DNA of 64,000 bases from Dictyophora rubrovolvata (GCA_029959195.1 CP114123.1:2356001-2420000), one strand, 5' to 3'. Numbered from the stretch's first letter, positions 22,309 through 34,605 are shown. The notes: generated from the letters alone by a model not told the origin. Made by a program: numbers and translations.

Positions 22309-24432
22309 TTACAATGGAACACCTTGATCTGGGACAGGTGGAGATGCGCCGGTTCCAATCATAACATGACTACCAGTACTCCACACGCCATCAACAGTAA
22401 CGAAAATAAAGCCTTAAGAGCAAGTCAGTATTTCGGATTGAAAAAATAATAATAACGATTATCCCACCTGGTCCGGGTGGATATACACGGTTGTTTGGCG
22501 GACTCGTCAAAGTCACAGATGTCTTGTCAGAAGACAGCTTTGCGTCCATGAAGACTAGCCGTTGACTGGAGTGGAAGGCGTGAGACGAAAAACCAAGATC
22601 CATCAATGCGACTGAAAGAAAAAGCAGGGTATTATATCATGTTCTCCATGATTAGTGAAAATAAGAGTACCTTGCATATTCGACACATCCAAGTCGGATG
22701 GAATGTTGATATCGAATGAGAACTGTTGATTGAACAGAATTTGCGCAGGAACATTCGAAAGCACAGGACGAGGTGAGGATATGAAAGGTGGATTAAGATA
22801 TTCTACACGGAATTCACTGAATTGAAAATAGAAAGACAATGAGGTTTGCGCATAATAAATCCGAGTGCAAGGGGCTTACGTATGGAAAATAGTGTCGTTG
22901 ACAACCATCTGATTTGGATTAGATCCAGCAATGAAGACGTTGCTAAAGACGGTCAGTTGAAAGTTAGACTAGAACACCATCTTAGAACACGTACCCTGAC
23001 GGTGTCAAAGTGACAGATGAATGGTACAATCGCGGAATGTCGGTTGTAGGCAGGTCTTCGTTGCTGATACGTTGACCGAGGGGTGCATTGGGTGTATACA
23101 GCTCAGGACGAAGACTATAACCATCGTCAGCAAAAGCTGTCAGCTGTCAAAAGGAAAAGATGGTTACATACACTGGATGATCAGCGTTAGAAGCACCGAT
23201 GGGGTCACTAGTCGAGTTGATAGCAGCATAACCCGTCCGTCCACCATTTGTGATGAGCAATTGGCCATTAGGAAGAAGGATCAACTCTGGCATAATTCGA
23301 GGCTCCAACATGTGCTCAACGATCCATCCTTGCTTGATACCTTCCGGTGTCAGTGTTATCCGACTGCATTGGTTCGAAGCCGGATCTTGAGAAGACAGTT
23401 CTTCGGATGGGACTTGATCGCTATGTGCGCTACCACCGCAAACTAAAACCTCTGGTGTGAAGTCTGGTGGGGAGAGAGGGAGAAGGGCCGCTGTCCCGTC
23501 AAATGGGTTGGTGACTCTGACGCCGTTCGGGATATCGGGAAGAGGCGTCTCGGTTTGAGCTTCAATGTCGTAGATGATGGACTGGTTATTGGCTACTATG
23601 AAGACTTTTCCGTCTGGGAGTGCAAATCCTCTTTTGGAAAGGACGGCGAATCAGAGCTAAGTTGTGTTTGAAGTGAAATTACAAACCCACCTTGGGAACA
23701 AGTTTACAGGCACAGTCCTTGCGAGGAAAGAAGAGTTTCTAGGCACGCCACCATCTTTTGATGGGAAGAATTCGAAGCTGTTGACAGGATCTGTGTTGAA
23801 AAAGGGTGTGTCTTCATGCATTCCACCAATGATCATCTAGAAAGCGCGGGTTAATGAGTGATTTTCACTATTGGATAATAGAGGAACCTTACCAATGAAC
23901 CGTCAAAGATTCGTAAGGAAGAAGTGTACCATCTCGTAGTAGCCAAATGGATTACCGCGGGATCGTCAAACAGGGTGCATCCGACACCATTAGGGTCAGT
24001 GCAAGGCTCAAAGATACGGATTCCCATTCGTCCATCAATTGCCGCTGTGATGGCGGGAATATTACCACCAACACTAACCTTGAATAGGATTGAGAAATGA
24101 AAAGAGAAGAGAAAGAACAAAGCAAAACTAACCATTGTTCCATTACTCAACAACGCCCCCGAAGCACAAAAGCTGTCAGAGACGACATTGAGAGCTGTAG
24201 CAGTATTGGTTTCAAAATTCCAAAGGGCACCCCATGCTGAATGGTTGTTGATCATGAGGGGGTCATTTGAAGCACGGTCGAAGATGATTGCGAGAGTAGG
24301 TGAGACGACAATAGCTTCTAGAGCCAAGACACCAGTCGTTCCGTTCTGGACAAAATGCCAGCTCGGGTTGGTGTTTGCGGCTCTACCTAGAGCAAAGAGA
24401 CTTAACAGGATGCTAAAGTGCTTCTTGAACAT
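22309..24432 (-). CDS. Copper radical oxidase (glyoxal oxidase-like), secreted
   Basis: These enzymes oxidise small aldehydes or alcohols and release H2O2 outside the cell, feeding lignin-degrading peroxidases. Nine exons with eight GT-AG introns of 52-63 nt (first 24132-24079, last 22467-22413) leave 1668 nt, 555 residues. The upstream open frame starts at TTG, so the ATG at 24432 is used, giving a signal peptide ([18 protein letters not shown]). The motifs of the radical-copper site are all present: [15 protein letters not shown] (cross-linked Cys), [20 protein letters not shown] (radical Tyr), [20 protein letters not shown] (Tyr-His ligands) and [18 protein letters not shown] (second His ligand near the C-terminus). 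Kelch-type beta-propeller repeats lie between. It looks intact. Confidence 0.93.
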
Positions 24433-27125
24433 CAGGCTCAAAGACTTTGTAGGTGTCTTTTGGCCTTGCTTGCGCCTTTAAATACGGTTAAATTGAACGT
24501 GTGAGACGCCCAGACAAACGAAACTCAGGGACAGAAATGAAAGAACCGCACTGCGCAGCAGCGAATGCTCAGTGTTTGCAAGTAGGCGAGCAGGTATTAG
24601 ATCGCGAAATGAAAAGACGGGCTTCAGACGCGAAGGCATGGCTGTGAGAAACGGACTAGCGATGCCTAAACAGGTAAAGCACCAAGCAAATTGAACGATC
24701 CTAGGCAAAGATCTCTCAAGAGAAGCTTTGATGCATACCCAGGAGAAGGCAACCATGCGAGCAATGAGAGTTGGGATGGCCGTTGTGTGAAAACACTTGA
24801 AACTGCTTTCGCTTAGCGCGTTTCGGAGTTATCCGTGAGAAGTAGAGTCAATAAGATGAGGAGCCGTTCAGTTCTCTACAACGTTCCATACTCAGTGAAC
24901 CAGACAAAGACACGATGCTTGATTGGATATGGAATCCGGATAAGACGTTTATCCAAGTTGGATTTGTAAGGAACCTTTTAAGGTTCAAAGACTATCCTCA
25001 CGTTAACCAAGAGGTGTCGGCGTGAAGGTCGCTGGAGTGCATGAAATACTAAGGCATAAGAAAGTGAGAGTGTTGGAGAACCTGAATAGCCGCGGAGACG
25101 TGAGAATTGCAAGATAAAGAATGTGCCATCTCTGTCTCTGCAGTTTGCGACATTGGGGTCTGCAAAGATGGTACGAAGGTGTGACATTTCCGCTACGCTG
25201 GTCCCGGTATATGAACGTCAAACGGGGAAGAGAACAGCGTCAGTCGCGGGCCTAACCCAGCTCAAAAGGCTTGAAGTCAAGTTCCGGGAAAGCGTCGAGA
25301 GAGGGATCCACGGTCAACCATATGGACAATTTGAAATCTTCGTACAACTTCAAAGCCAGAGGGCATCCAGAAGACAAAAGCGTCGAGACGAGAGATTAAG
25401 ACAAATGAGGACAGAGAGACCGAAGACCGCTGGTAAAGTTGGACAAAGATCAGCTAACGGGCTGATCTCTGCGATGATATAGTGGGATAGAGTGCGTATG
25501 GTCCTTGGTGAGTGCAGCTGAAAAGCATTGGGGATCTCTTAGTTGACAAAGGATATGTAAACCCAACTGGTTGTAATCAGATGCGAACTCAAAACACAAA
25601 CCTTCTAGAATAAACTTCACATCGATAGACCAGGAGCAGGACCTATTGAATCCGATAACCTCTACTACTTCTGGTGATAAGATCTGTTATAAGATATCAT
25701 AAATAGTTAAGAAAACGTCTAACTGCTCACGAACTATTGGAATGTACCAGCTGAACTCAAAAGTAAACGTTGAATGTTTGCCCTAGCCTCCAATTTGGTT
25801 TGAAATTAGACCGTGGCCACTATTGGATGTAGTGAGGATAAGGAGGTGACGTGACCAGCTATGACGAGGACGATGTGGTACCGGAACAAGACGTTAGGCA
25901 AATGTCTTGCACGCCATGAAACCATCCGCGTCTGAGTATAGTTTAAGGCCCAAAGATTAGCTGGAATGTGATAAGGACTGCGTTGCCAAAACCAGTAGCG
26001 TTAACTTGCAGCCATAGGAACCCAGCACACTTTAAACAAAGCCCAGACCCGAGATGCCTCAGGCGGAAAGCAAAAGTTAAACTAAAGCAAAATGTCGGAA
26101 CCAACCACAAGCTTGTTTGTTTCCAAGGCAGAGAAACTTACAGTGCGCTTCCCGACCAGGACTTGAATCGCCATTGGTAACGAAATAAAGATGAAGCATA
26201 TCGTTTTACAACCAACACATGGTATGAAGGGGAAGGGCAAACGAAGAAACTACTCGAACAGAACAGGTCAAAAGATATTCGGACTAAGAAAAGGCGACAT
26301 TTACGAACGATTGGGCAGGCGGGCAACCGTATATTCGAGATGCTTGCCATCTCACCAAGGTTGGATGCACTGGATAATGGCGACCTAAATGACGCCTAGA
26401 GTCCAATCTTCATTGATGGACCACTCGCCCAAGGAAACTATCACGGAATGAATGGGCCTAGGATGACGCGAAAACGTGAGCAATCATGGGAAAGATATGA
26501 GCGCACAGTGGTGACGTCGTACGTGAGTCTATGAGTTGATAATAGAGAAGGTGTCGAAGTCGATGATAAACATCGCATAACCAGAGTCAATATTTCAAGA
26601 TGGGACTAAGTAGAATAAATGGGTGTAATACCGCGATTTAAGCAGAAAGGAATTGCACTTCTGGTGGACGTAGTACGCTTGAGCGCTTGTGAGCGGCTAT
26701 AAGCTTACATAACGATGACCTAAATGGTTGACAGGTTGGCTTCTGCTATTCCTTGCCTGCCGGTGAACACTTGATCAGGAGTAGAAGAATAACAGTACTA
26801 GTATTAGGAGCACTATTTGAAGGTGTACTACATGTTCTAAATGTCACACAGGGGCCTGAGATCCACGGATAACTGGTCACCGATCACGCACGAAGCAAAT
26901 GAGGAACCGACCACCGTGCAAAATACCAACGTGCGATGTCATATATGATGGTTTGGCGATTGGATTAGGAGACTCTTAGTCCGCGTACAACAAACATTTC
27001 GATAGGCGCTGCCAATGAAAGACCGCTTTAGAACCAGTATTTAGGAGGATAAGAAGGATAAGAAGGAGGCTGAGCTTTGTCCCTTCCCTTAGGTGCTGGC
27101 TCGAACGTCCGGGTGTCCAGCTCTA
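24433..27125. other. Long gene-poor region
   Basis: About 2.7 kb without a supportable gene lies between the copper radical oxidase and ceramide glucosyltransferase. Its first few hundred bases should hold the oxidase promoter. Open frames of 60-120 codons occur (for example 25123-25482 +, beginning at GTG, basic and low complexity), but none has introns, motifs or a convincing start. A short direct repeat (GGATAAGAA twice) sits at about 27046-27064. The region may be eroded repeat DNA, but no element could be named. Confidence 0.4.
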
Positions 27126-28550
27126 ATGCCGTCAATATTGCCCACACAGTTCTGGGCCGTATCTGTTGTCTTTGCGTGGTACATCTTCATTTGGTGTTGT
27201 GGTCTGCTGGGATGGTATGTTGCGTATGTGATCGCACGCCGCTTTCCTAACGTATTTTCTTCAATACTGACTACATCCTTATCTCAAGACGAAGTCTGCC
27301 TCACATACGACGTCCCCGGTCTCTTTTGCCGTCATCGTCACCAGATCAAGTAGAGGGAGTTTCAATCATTCGACCTTTAAAGGGCCTTGACGCCGATCTA
27401 TTCGAGAACGTCGAGTCCTCTTTTAGGCAAGACTACCCTCAGTTCGAAGTTCTGCTTGCCGTAGCGGATGAAAGCGATGAGGCGGTTCCCGTCGTTAAAG
27501 AGCTTATCAAGAAGTACCCTCATGTTGACGCAACATTAATCACAGGCAAGCTCGAGCTTCCTTCTGTCATATTCGTCAGATCCTTTAATGACCTATATTT
27601 CAGGCGAAGACGTTGTAGGCGTGAATCCCAAAGTGAACAATCTAATGCGCCCTTTCCAAAGAGCAAAATACGACATCCTTTGGGTTGTAGATTCAAACGT
27701 ACGACTCACACATAGTGCTCTAGCACACGCCGTCGACCTTCTCGATCCACCAGAGTCCTCTACTGTGCCAGATAAGCCAGGCATACGGAGGATTGCCCTC
27801 GTTCACCATGTTCCCTTCGCTTTTACTAATTCGAACTTTCTCGGTGCACGCATGGAAGAAGCCTTCCTGAACACCAGCCTTGCGAAGATTTACCTTGCCA
27901 TTAACACGCTTGCCGTCGAGCCCTGTGTAATCGGCAAATCAAATCTGTACCGCAAGTCAGATATCAGCCGTTTAGCCGCAACATTCAAACCTCCATCCAA
28001 GTCTCCAAGCCTTCTCCCACCACCGCGGCAAGTTTATGGGTTGGCTGCTTTTGGCCGTTTTCTCGCCGAAGATAATGCGATTTCGGCTGCGTTATGGCGC
28101 GAATTAGATGTTCGCCATACCTTATCTTGCGATGTTGCTGTAAATGTCATCGGGGATATGAACTTGTCTGGTTATATCTCTCGAAGAATTCGCTGGGTGC
28201 GCGTACGAAAGCACATGGTCCTGATCGCAACCCTATTAGAGCCCTTTACGGAATCAGTCCTCTTAGGCCTGCTCGGTGCATGGGCAGCACAATCTCTCTT
28301 TTTGATTCCTTCTTGGGTTTTTCTTCTCGTGCATTTCTCTTTATGGCTTACTGTCGATTTGGATATTCTTTCTAGCCTTGCCGGAGAACCCCTTCCCCGA
28401 GCCAAATTTTGGTCTTTCCTTCAAGCATGGATTTGTAGAGAAATTCTTGCATTCCCTATTTGGCTCTTCGCTGTCTTCGGGAACGAAGTCGAGTGGAGAG
28501 GGCAGAGATACCGAATGTCTTTCCCCGGGGTGGCGGTCAAGGTTGAGTAG
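27126..28550 (+). CDS. Ceramide glucosyltransferase (GT21)
   Basis: This enzyme transfers glucose from UDP-glucose to ceramide at the Golgi or ER membrane, the first step to glucosylceramides. Three exons (27126-27223, 27289-27545, 27604-28550) give 1302 nt, 433 residues. The open frame extends upstream of the ATG at 27126 only from a GTG. An N-terminal anchor (WAVSVVFAWYIFIWCCGLLG) precedes VSIIRPLKGLD and the GT21 signature series: GEDVVGVNPKVNNL, WVVDSNV (D1/D2 region), LAEDNAI (D3) and ISRRIRWVRVRK (the (R/Q)xxRW motif). Two or three C-terminal hydrophobic segments follow (LLGLLGAWAAQSLFLIPSWV). The second intron (27546-27603) is GC-AG with a GCAAGC donor. The gene appears intact. Confidence 0.94.
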
Positions 28551-28720
28551 ATGCCGGGATCATTTTTTGTTATTTTGGGCTACATTTCTTATGCTGTATT
28601 TTACATAATAGTTTGCATTATATATTTTGTTGTATAACCACATCACCATATGAACAATGTTTCTGAAATTTGTCTATTGTCCTCAACTACAATATAAATC
28701 GATCTATTATCTGGCCGGAA

Positions 28721-28760
28721 CTGATCCCGAAATTTGTTCACAATGGACTCTTCTCATGAC
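28721..28760 (+). repeat. 40-bp exact repeat, copy A
   Basis: Positions 28721-28760 are identical to 38518-38557. The repeat includes an ATG followed by codons for MDSSHD, and it lies just upstream of the point where homology to SMC1 copy 1 begins (about 28793). Confidence 0.85.
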
Positions 28761-28792
28761 GTGGAGGCTCCGGCGCTTACTGTTTTGGCCGT

Positions 28793-30885
28793 TCCGCCGA
28801 TGCAAGGTTCGTATGCAGAATCAAGTGTCTCCCTTTTCTCTTTTTGGAAACGTTAACATCTTGGGTAGAAGCTTCTAAGAAAACTGCTCACCAAGACTAT
28901 CCGTTTTCCACAGAGAATTTGGAAGAATATCGGAAACTGCAAACAAACCTTTCTCACTCCGTGGTTTACCATCGCTCAAACAAACACTTTTAAAAATGCA
29001 TGAAAGTGGCCGTGAATGTTGAAGAAGTCGGATCTCGACAGCAAACTGAAACCCTTTGTCGAGAAGAAAAGATTTAAGGACGGGCATTAGCTGCCCTCGA
29101 TAACAAAATCCAACAGTTCAATGAAAGGACAGCGAAGTTAGAGGAGAACAGACCGTGCTCCAGGCACAGAAGGATGAGGTAGGGGACCAGGGGTTCTATG
29201 GTGTACCTGTTGTCGAAAGAATTGATCACTCGTCTAGCTTGAACAAAAACAAGTCTTCAAGAAGAACTTAAGCGATGAAAGGCCAGTATGAAGAGATACA
29301 ATCAGAGCTCAATAAAGTAGCGTACGTCCTTGCTTGCAAACGATGTCAATCTTTCTGCTGAACTTTTTTTTCGGCACTCTAGTCAACGCGAAACCGAATG
29401 GAATATCAAACTACAAGAATATTACTGCGAGTTGCTTCAAGCCGGAGTTGATCAATGAGAATCTGAAAAGGAGGTTAAGAGGAAGGAGGTTTTGCTAGTT
29501 TGCAACGTATTTTTCCAGGTTAGTTGATGACTTTTCGGTTGTCCATTTTAACCTACTTAAAGAGCTCATTTAATAGGTGTTCGTGGTCGAGTTATCAACT
29601 TATGTCGGCCGACACAACGAAAGTTTGAGACTGCCGTATCTGTCATTTTGACGCGTTAATTGTCGACAATGAGAAGACTTCGATTGACTGCATTGAGGTA
29701 TGGTGGTATTTCAGTCGTAATATCAGACGTATTGTCTTATTCTCTTTCACAGTACTTACGCAATCAACGAGCTGGTCAAGCCACATTCGTCCTGTTAGAC
29801 ACCATTCAAGCCGCAAAGCCCATCAATAACAAATTCCGTAGTTGCGCCAAAAGCGCAAGACTTGCAGTCGATTGTATACAATTCGATGCGTCTTTAGAAC
29901 GGGCTATGCATCGTGCTTGTGGCAACGCCTTGGCATGCGATACCATGGAGGTCGCTAAATACGTATGCTGTGAAAAAGGCCAAGAAGTCAAAGGTTTGAT
30001 TTTCGAATGTTATATACGTGCTTCGCTTTCTCAATCTCTATATCATAGCTGTAACATTAGAAGGGACCATCATCCATAAAAGCGGACTGATTACTGGTGG
30101 TCGTAAGTACACAACGACAAGAAGTGGGAGGAAAAAGGTGTTCAGTGTAGGTTTTATTTCTTGTTATGTGGGTCGTTTGTGGCAATTTCTGACAAGTATG
30201 CCTTATAGCGTTGCACAGGCAACGTGATATATTGTACTCTGAGCCCAAAGAAATCAACAAGACAAAGCCGAGAGCCAAAGGCGATGAGAATTTGGTTGAG
30301 GTCAATCGTCTGGAGTCTTTGTTAATGATGAACTGGTATATCGGTTTATATTAAGGCTTGGGACTGTTTTGGGGTTAATTGACTTTTCCGACAGGTTGCG
30401 TGCACGCATAAGCTGACCGGGGTCAAGCAAGAGCTGCAGCATGTCAAAAAGGAACTTACGAAGCACCGGCCTGAGTTTGAAAAGGTTTGAGACCAGCTCG
30501 TTTTTGTTTTTGTTTTTCATTGAATAGAGATGTTTTTTTAGATAACTACGTCACATACAAAGCTTTAAACGTATAAAAGGAGCTAGTCGACATCGTTGAT
30601 GCGACCGACGAGGTGTATAAAGATCGCAAAGCAGCTCCTATGGGTGGTAACCTACCTAAGTTTGGAAGACAATGAGGTTCGTAGTCTGTTCTGGATGGAC
30701 ACTTAAACTTATTTGCTCAAAGGAGCCGTATTTGAGCGGGATAAAATACCATGCCATGCCACCTATGAAGCAGTTTAGGGACATGGAGCAACTGTCTGGT
30801 GGCGAGAATACACTCCTCTTCGCTATTTATAGGTATGAACCACTCCTAGTCTTTCGTTGCCTAGTGCCAATATTTCTTTTTTGTT
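28793..30885 (+). pseudogene. SMC1 partial copy (copy 2), internally deleted
   Basis: This segment is clearly paralogous, introns included, to copy 1 from about 18816 to 21680. It begins inside the first coiled coil (GSYAESS...; EEYRKLQTN), passes through a pre-hinge part absent from copy 1 (GVRGRVINLCRPTQRKFE, DNEKTSIDCIE) and the hinge (LRNQRAGQATFVLLD, CGNALACDTMEVAKYVC). It then jumps at about 30607 from the second coiled coil straight to DEVYKD..KAAPMGG, losing about 1.2 kb. It reaches the ABC signature, here LSGGENT, and ends before Walker B. Both ATPase-head halves are therefore incomplete. There are additional stops and frame changes. Homology stops at about 30885, where unrelated sequence begins. 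Confidence 0.88.
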
Positions 30886-30887
30886 AT

Positions 30888-31085
30888 CAGACACCATCAA
30901 CCTCAACCCCTGGTTCATCGCTATTACTGTCATTGCTCTGCTTGCAATGCATCGTATCACTCGTCCTGATCGGCTGAGCGACATTCCTGGTTCGTAGCTT
31001 GCGAGATATTATGTGTCGTTGCTATTGGGTTGCTACACCGGGACGGGAAAAAGATACTTGCACATTGATCGACTTCATAAGGTTA
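30888..31085 (+). pseudogene. Possible cytochrome P450 N-terminal scrap
   Basis: Immediately after the SMC1 homology ends, one frame reads [20 protein letters not shown] and [10 protein letters not shown], and slightly further LARYYVSLLLGC and LHIDRLHK ending at a GT. A hydrophobic anchor followed by a Pro-rich hinge and an HxxxLHK-like helix is how fungal P450s begin. No heme-binding or I-helix part follows. The assignment is tentative. Confidence 0.25.
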
Positions 31086-31870
31086 GTGTCGCGCTCAACC
31101 CAATCCGACCTATTGATCTTCTAATGATGAGGATAGTGTCAGTTGAGTTTTGGCTTAGATGCTGATAGGGATATAAGCTAGAGGCGACCGCAAAAAAAAA
31201 CAAAGCAACATTTAATACATACTTTAATTATGGTCTTATGAATTCGTCTAAGCACAGTTTCAGAACCGTAACGGTTTCACTCTTTCGGACATGATCAAAC
31301 ATCGTGGTTTCTCGGCAACTATTAGGAACGGGAGAAGCAGTTACTGGGGAAAACAAAGATACGCTTTGGTTTATATAACAAAATCTACTTATCGATCGAT
31401 TTCAGGAGAAAGCCTTCGTTACTCACCCTCTGTTCTGTTTCTCGACAACTTGTACACCGCGGTCCCGGGAGAAAACATTTGCATGGTTCGCTGATTGGAC
31501 ACGGTATAATAACGCGTCTTTTATCCAAGATTAAAAATAATCATTGAGCCTTCAGTAACTTTGTGTGTAGGTCTCGTTTTTGATGCGGGCATATCTAGGG
31601 GAATAAAGAAAAGGATACAGGCCGAGCTGGATGATAGTCATAGGTGAAAAAATGTCAATTGGCCCGGCCGGCCATTCCTTGTGTGACATCAATGGAGTGC
31701 TACGCGTGTGCCACGTGTTATCACACGATCTATGAGCGCCCGTACGTGCCTTGTCCTCGTTGCTTCGTCCCCGTTTCGGGACCGTTTGGGGATCGTTTGT
31801 GTTCTGTCTTTTGTTCAAGTGATATAAAATACTAGTACGTTTGTCATGAATTTCACGCGCTCATTTTGAA
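31086..31870. other. Intergenic region upstream of FunK1
   Basis: About 780 bp without a supportable gene. It presumably contains the FunK1 promoter. A run of A (31190-31200) and an ordinary mix of short open frames are present; nothing else was recognised. Confidence 0.45.
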
Positions 31871-34142
31871 ATGACCACACCATCCATAGTAAACAACTCT
31901 CCCGAGCCCGAAAACGGCGAACTTGCTACGCCGTCAACACCACCGAAAAGCAAGACAGGCAGTCAAGTATTAGACAGCACGCCTATTTCCGGCAAATCTG
32001 CAAGCCAAGACCATAACTCATTGGAAAAGGAAGACAGAGATATCCGACTCAATAAAATGGCGGACGAAATCACTGGCAAAATTGTCGGTCCTATGCCACC
32101 ACGATTATTTTTGGACAGGTATCTACCGGAGACGAACATTAAGTCAAAGCCCTTGGATCTTGATCATTTTCGTGCCGAAATTCAGAAACTGGCATCTTTC
32201 ACAAAGGAGGATACTATGTACCCCGTATTCGTGAGTTCTGCTATCTCTTTTCTTAGGTCGTTGTCATTGAATTTGTCACAGATCGAGAATGTTCAGCCAC
32301 TATGTCCGTCACTACATCTCCGCGACACCCATTCGAAGGACATGAAAGTTTTTGATAAGATCATCATTCGTCCTGACGTCTGTGCTTATACCGACACCAC
32401 CGACCTGGCACTGGGAGATCCTACGCGACCAGATATAACGATAGAATTCAAAGCTGACCCAGGCGAAGATCCTTTTGTCGACCCGGGTGAAAGACCCGGA
32501 AAGACATTATTACGTGCCGCTGGAAAGGCAAAAGAAACTTTGGGCCAAATCACTTCCTACGCGACTGCTCAACAATCGGCTCAATTCAGGACACACGTTT
32601 TCTCAATGCTTGTTCTGCCTTCCTATTTCAGGCTACTCCGCTGGGACAGATCTGGAATGGTTGTTACCGAAAAGATCAAGCTGACCGATTCGTTGCTTTT
32701 TGAATTTTTGCATCGGTATAGTCATGCTACGCCAGAACAACGGGGAGTGGACGTCACAGTGATCAAACCCTCACCTGCTGATGCCGCCGCTGCGCGCGAA
32801 GCCCTCAAGTTATCGCCCAGCGCCACCCTCGTCCAGTTCTCGGTGTCGCCCAACAAAGGAGGATATATTGTCTCTCGTAGAACATACATGGGTTCCGGCA
32901 AGTCCCCCCTGGGTCGTGCTACCAGATCTTTTCAAGCCTATTCGATAAAGCACAAAGCTGTTGTGTTCTTGAAGGAGGCTTGGCGCCTTGCCTCTCAAGA
33001 ACCTGAGCACGAAATCTACGCCAAACTCCATGCGAAAGGAGTACCTTATATAGCGACGGTTATCGATGGGGCAGACATTATGGACCACGTAACACATACT
33101 CAAGACCTCGTGAAAGAGGAACCTGCATGGGCCGTTGATCTGCCTAAGCGTCTGCGCAAACATGTACACTATCGATTAGTTCTCAAAGAAGTCGCGTCTT
33201 CTCTCACAACCTTCTCATCAACAAAACAGCTTGTACAAATAATTCGACAAGCTATTATTGGTGCGTTCTGCTATTCATGATGTTTTCTTCAGTCTCTAAA
33301 AATTTGTTAGCGCATCAAAAAGCTTACGAAGACGCGGGAATCTTGCATAGAGATATCAGCATCAACAATGTCATGATCTTTAACGACCAAGCGCTTCTTA
33401 TTGATTGGGATCTATCCAAGAGTAACAACGAAGACCAAGGGGCAAGAGAAATTGAAAGAACGGTACGAGAAGTTTTTGATATTTTAAGTTCCGTCTATAA
33501 CATGTATATCAGGGCACTTGGCAGTTCATCGCAGCTCGGTTGCTGCGCAAAGTAGTGACGCCCCCAGGGCCTCACAACTTGACGGATGATTTAGAATCAT
33601 TTGTTCATGTCTTGACTTGGATGGGGTTTGTGTATACGGCTCATGCACTCGCCAAGTCAGACCCAGTCAGGTTAACTCAATTTTTGAAAAGCACTTACGA
33701 TGGCTCCTATCGAGACCAAGATGGAAAATATTTCGGAGGAGACAACAAGATCGATCACTTGCTCAATGGGAGACGTCTAGTCGAAGCCGGTTTTTCTAGC
33801 GAAAATCTCTTCCGTTTACTTAAAACGCTGACTAAACGATTTGCCGTCCGGTATGTGGAGCCGTCTTTTTGGGAGACGGAATCCCCCCTTGATATTGCCC
33901 AGAAGGATAAAGTGATCAATGCACACAACGCTAAACTCGAGAGCATTTCGAATTCGCAATGGATAGTCGGAGTATTCGACGAATTTCTTAAAGAAAACTG
34001 GCCCGAGAATGACGCTGCGGTGGATAATAAGCTTGTGCAACAATCAGAAACGACAACAAGCCTGAGCGTTCATTCAGCGAGTAGTCAGCGAAGATCTCGG
34101 GAAGGTACAGATGACGGAAGCCGGAAAAAAATGAAGCCTTAG
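31871..34142 (+). CDS. FunK1 fungal-type protein kinase
   Basis: FunK1 is a kinase-like family expanded in multicellular fungi. Three exons (31871-33260, 33311-33462, 33513-34142) give 2172 nt, 723 residues. The N-terminal 110 residues are Ser/Pro/Thr-rich. The family N-lobe follows (IIRPDVCAYTD, DITIEFK, GQITSYATAQQSAQFRTHVF, SYFRLLRWDRSGMVVTEKI), then VVFLKEAWR. The C-lobe has the catalytic loop GILHRDISINNVM with LLIDWDLS as the DFG equivalent (aspartates present), GTWQFIAARLL, and DDLESFVHVLTW. The tail is long, basic at the end (RRSREGTDDGSRKKMK) and possibly nuclear. Cellular targets of the family are unknown. The gene looks intact and is followed by a relic of its own C-terminal region. 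Confidence 0.92.
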
Positions 34143-34320
34143 ACGTCTCATTTGCATGCTGCGGCCGATAATGAGTTTCACTGAGCGTCAGTGAGGTTTC
34201 TCAATTATTCTGGTTATCGGGGCACATGCTTGGCATGCGTTATGACCGTCACCCTAGGTACATAATGTGCTATGTGTATAGAAAAATAATATGCAATACC
34301 AATGATTATCGTAAAATTGA

Positions 34321-34605
34321 TTGAAACTATGTCAGCCCCGTGAAAAGTCTTATTGGATCGGAAAACCTGCTCATCTTGTCGCCCGAAAGGATGAGGTGAT
34401 CAATGAATACATAGCCGCACTCGAGAACATCTCAAAATCTCAACAGATGATAGAGGTATTCGATGAATTTCTTGCAGCAGAAAACTGGCCCAAGGATGAC
34501 TCTGCGGTGGATCATGGGCTTGTGGATACTTATAGCACGGAAACGGAGAACGCTTACATATTGAGATCAGGCAACACTAAGTCGAGTTCCAAGCCGTCCG
34601 GTTGA
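34321..34605 (+). pseudogene. FunK1 C-terminal relic
   Basis: The frame from 34351 reads KDEVINEYIAALENIS, VFDEFLAAENWPKDDSAVD and closely parallels the FunK1 C-terminus at about 33900-34030 (KDKVINAHNAKLESIS, VFDEFLKENWPENDAAVD), also at nucleotide level. No kinase domain precedes it. It is best read as the remnant of a tandem FunK1 duplication or of unequal exchange within a FunK1 array. Confidence 0.75.

Noticed and set aside
24478-24756. 92-codon ATG frame upstream of the copper radical oxidase
   Set aside because: It lies in the expected promoter, has no homology I recognise and no exon partners.
25123-25482. 119-codon basic open frame
   Set aside because: Starts at GTG, low complexity and very basic, no introns or family features.
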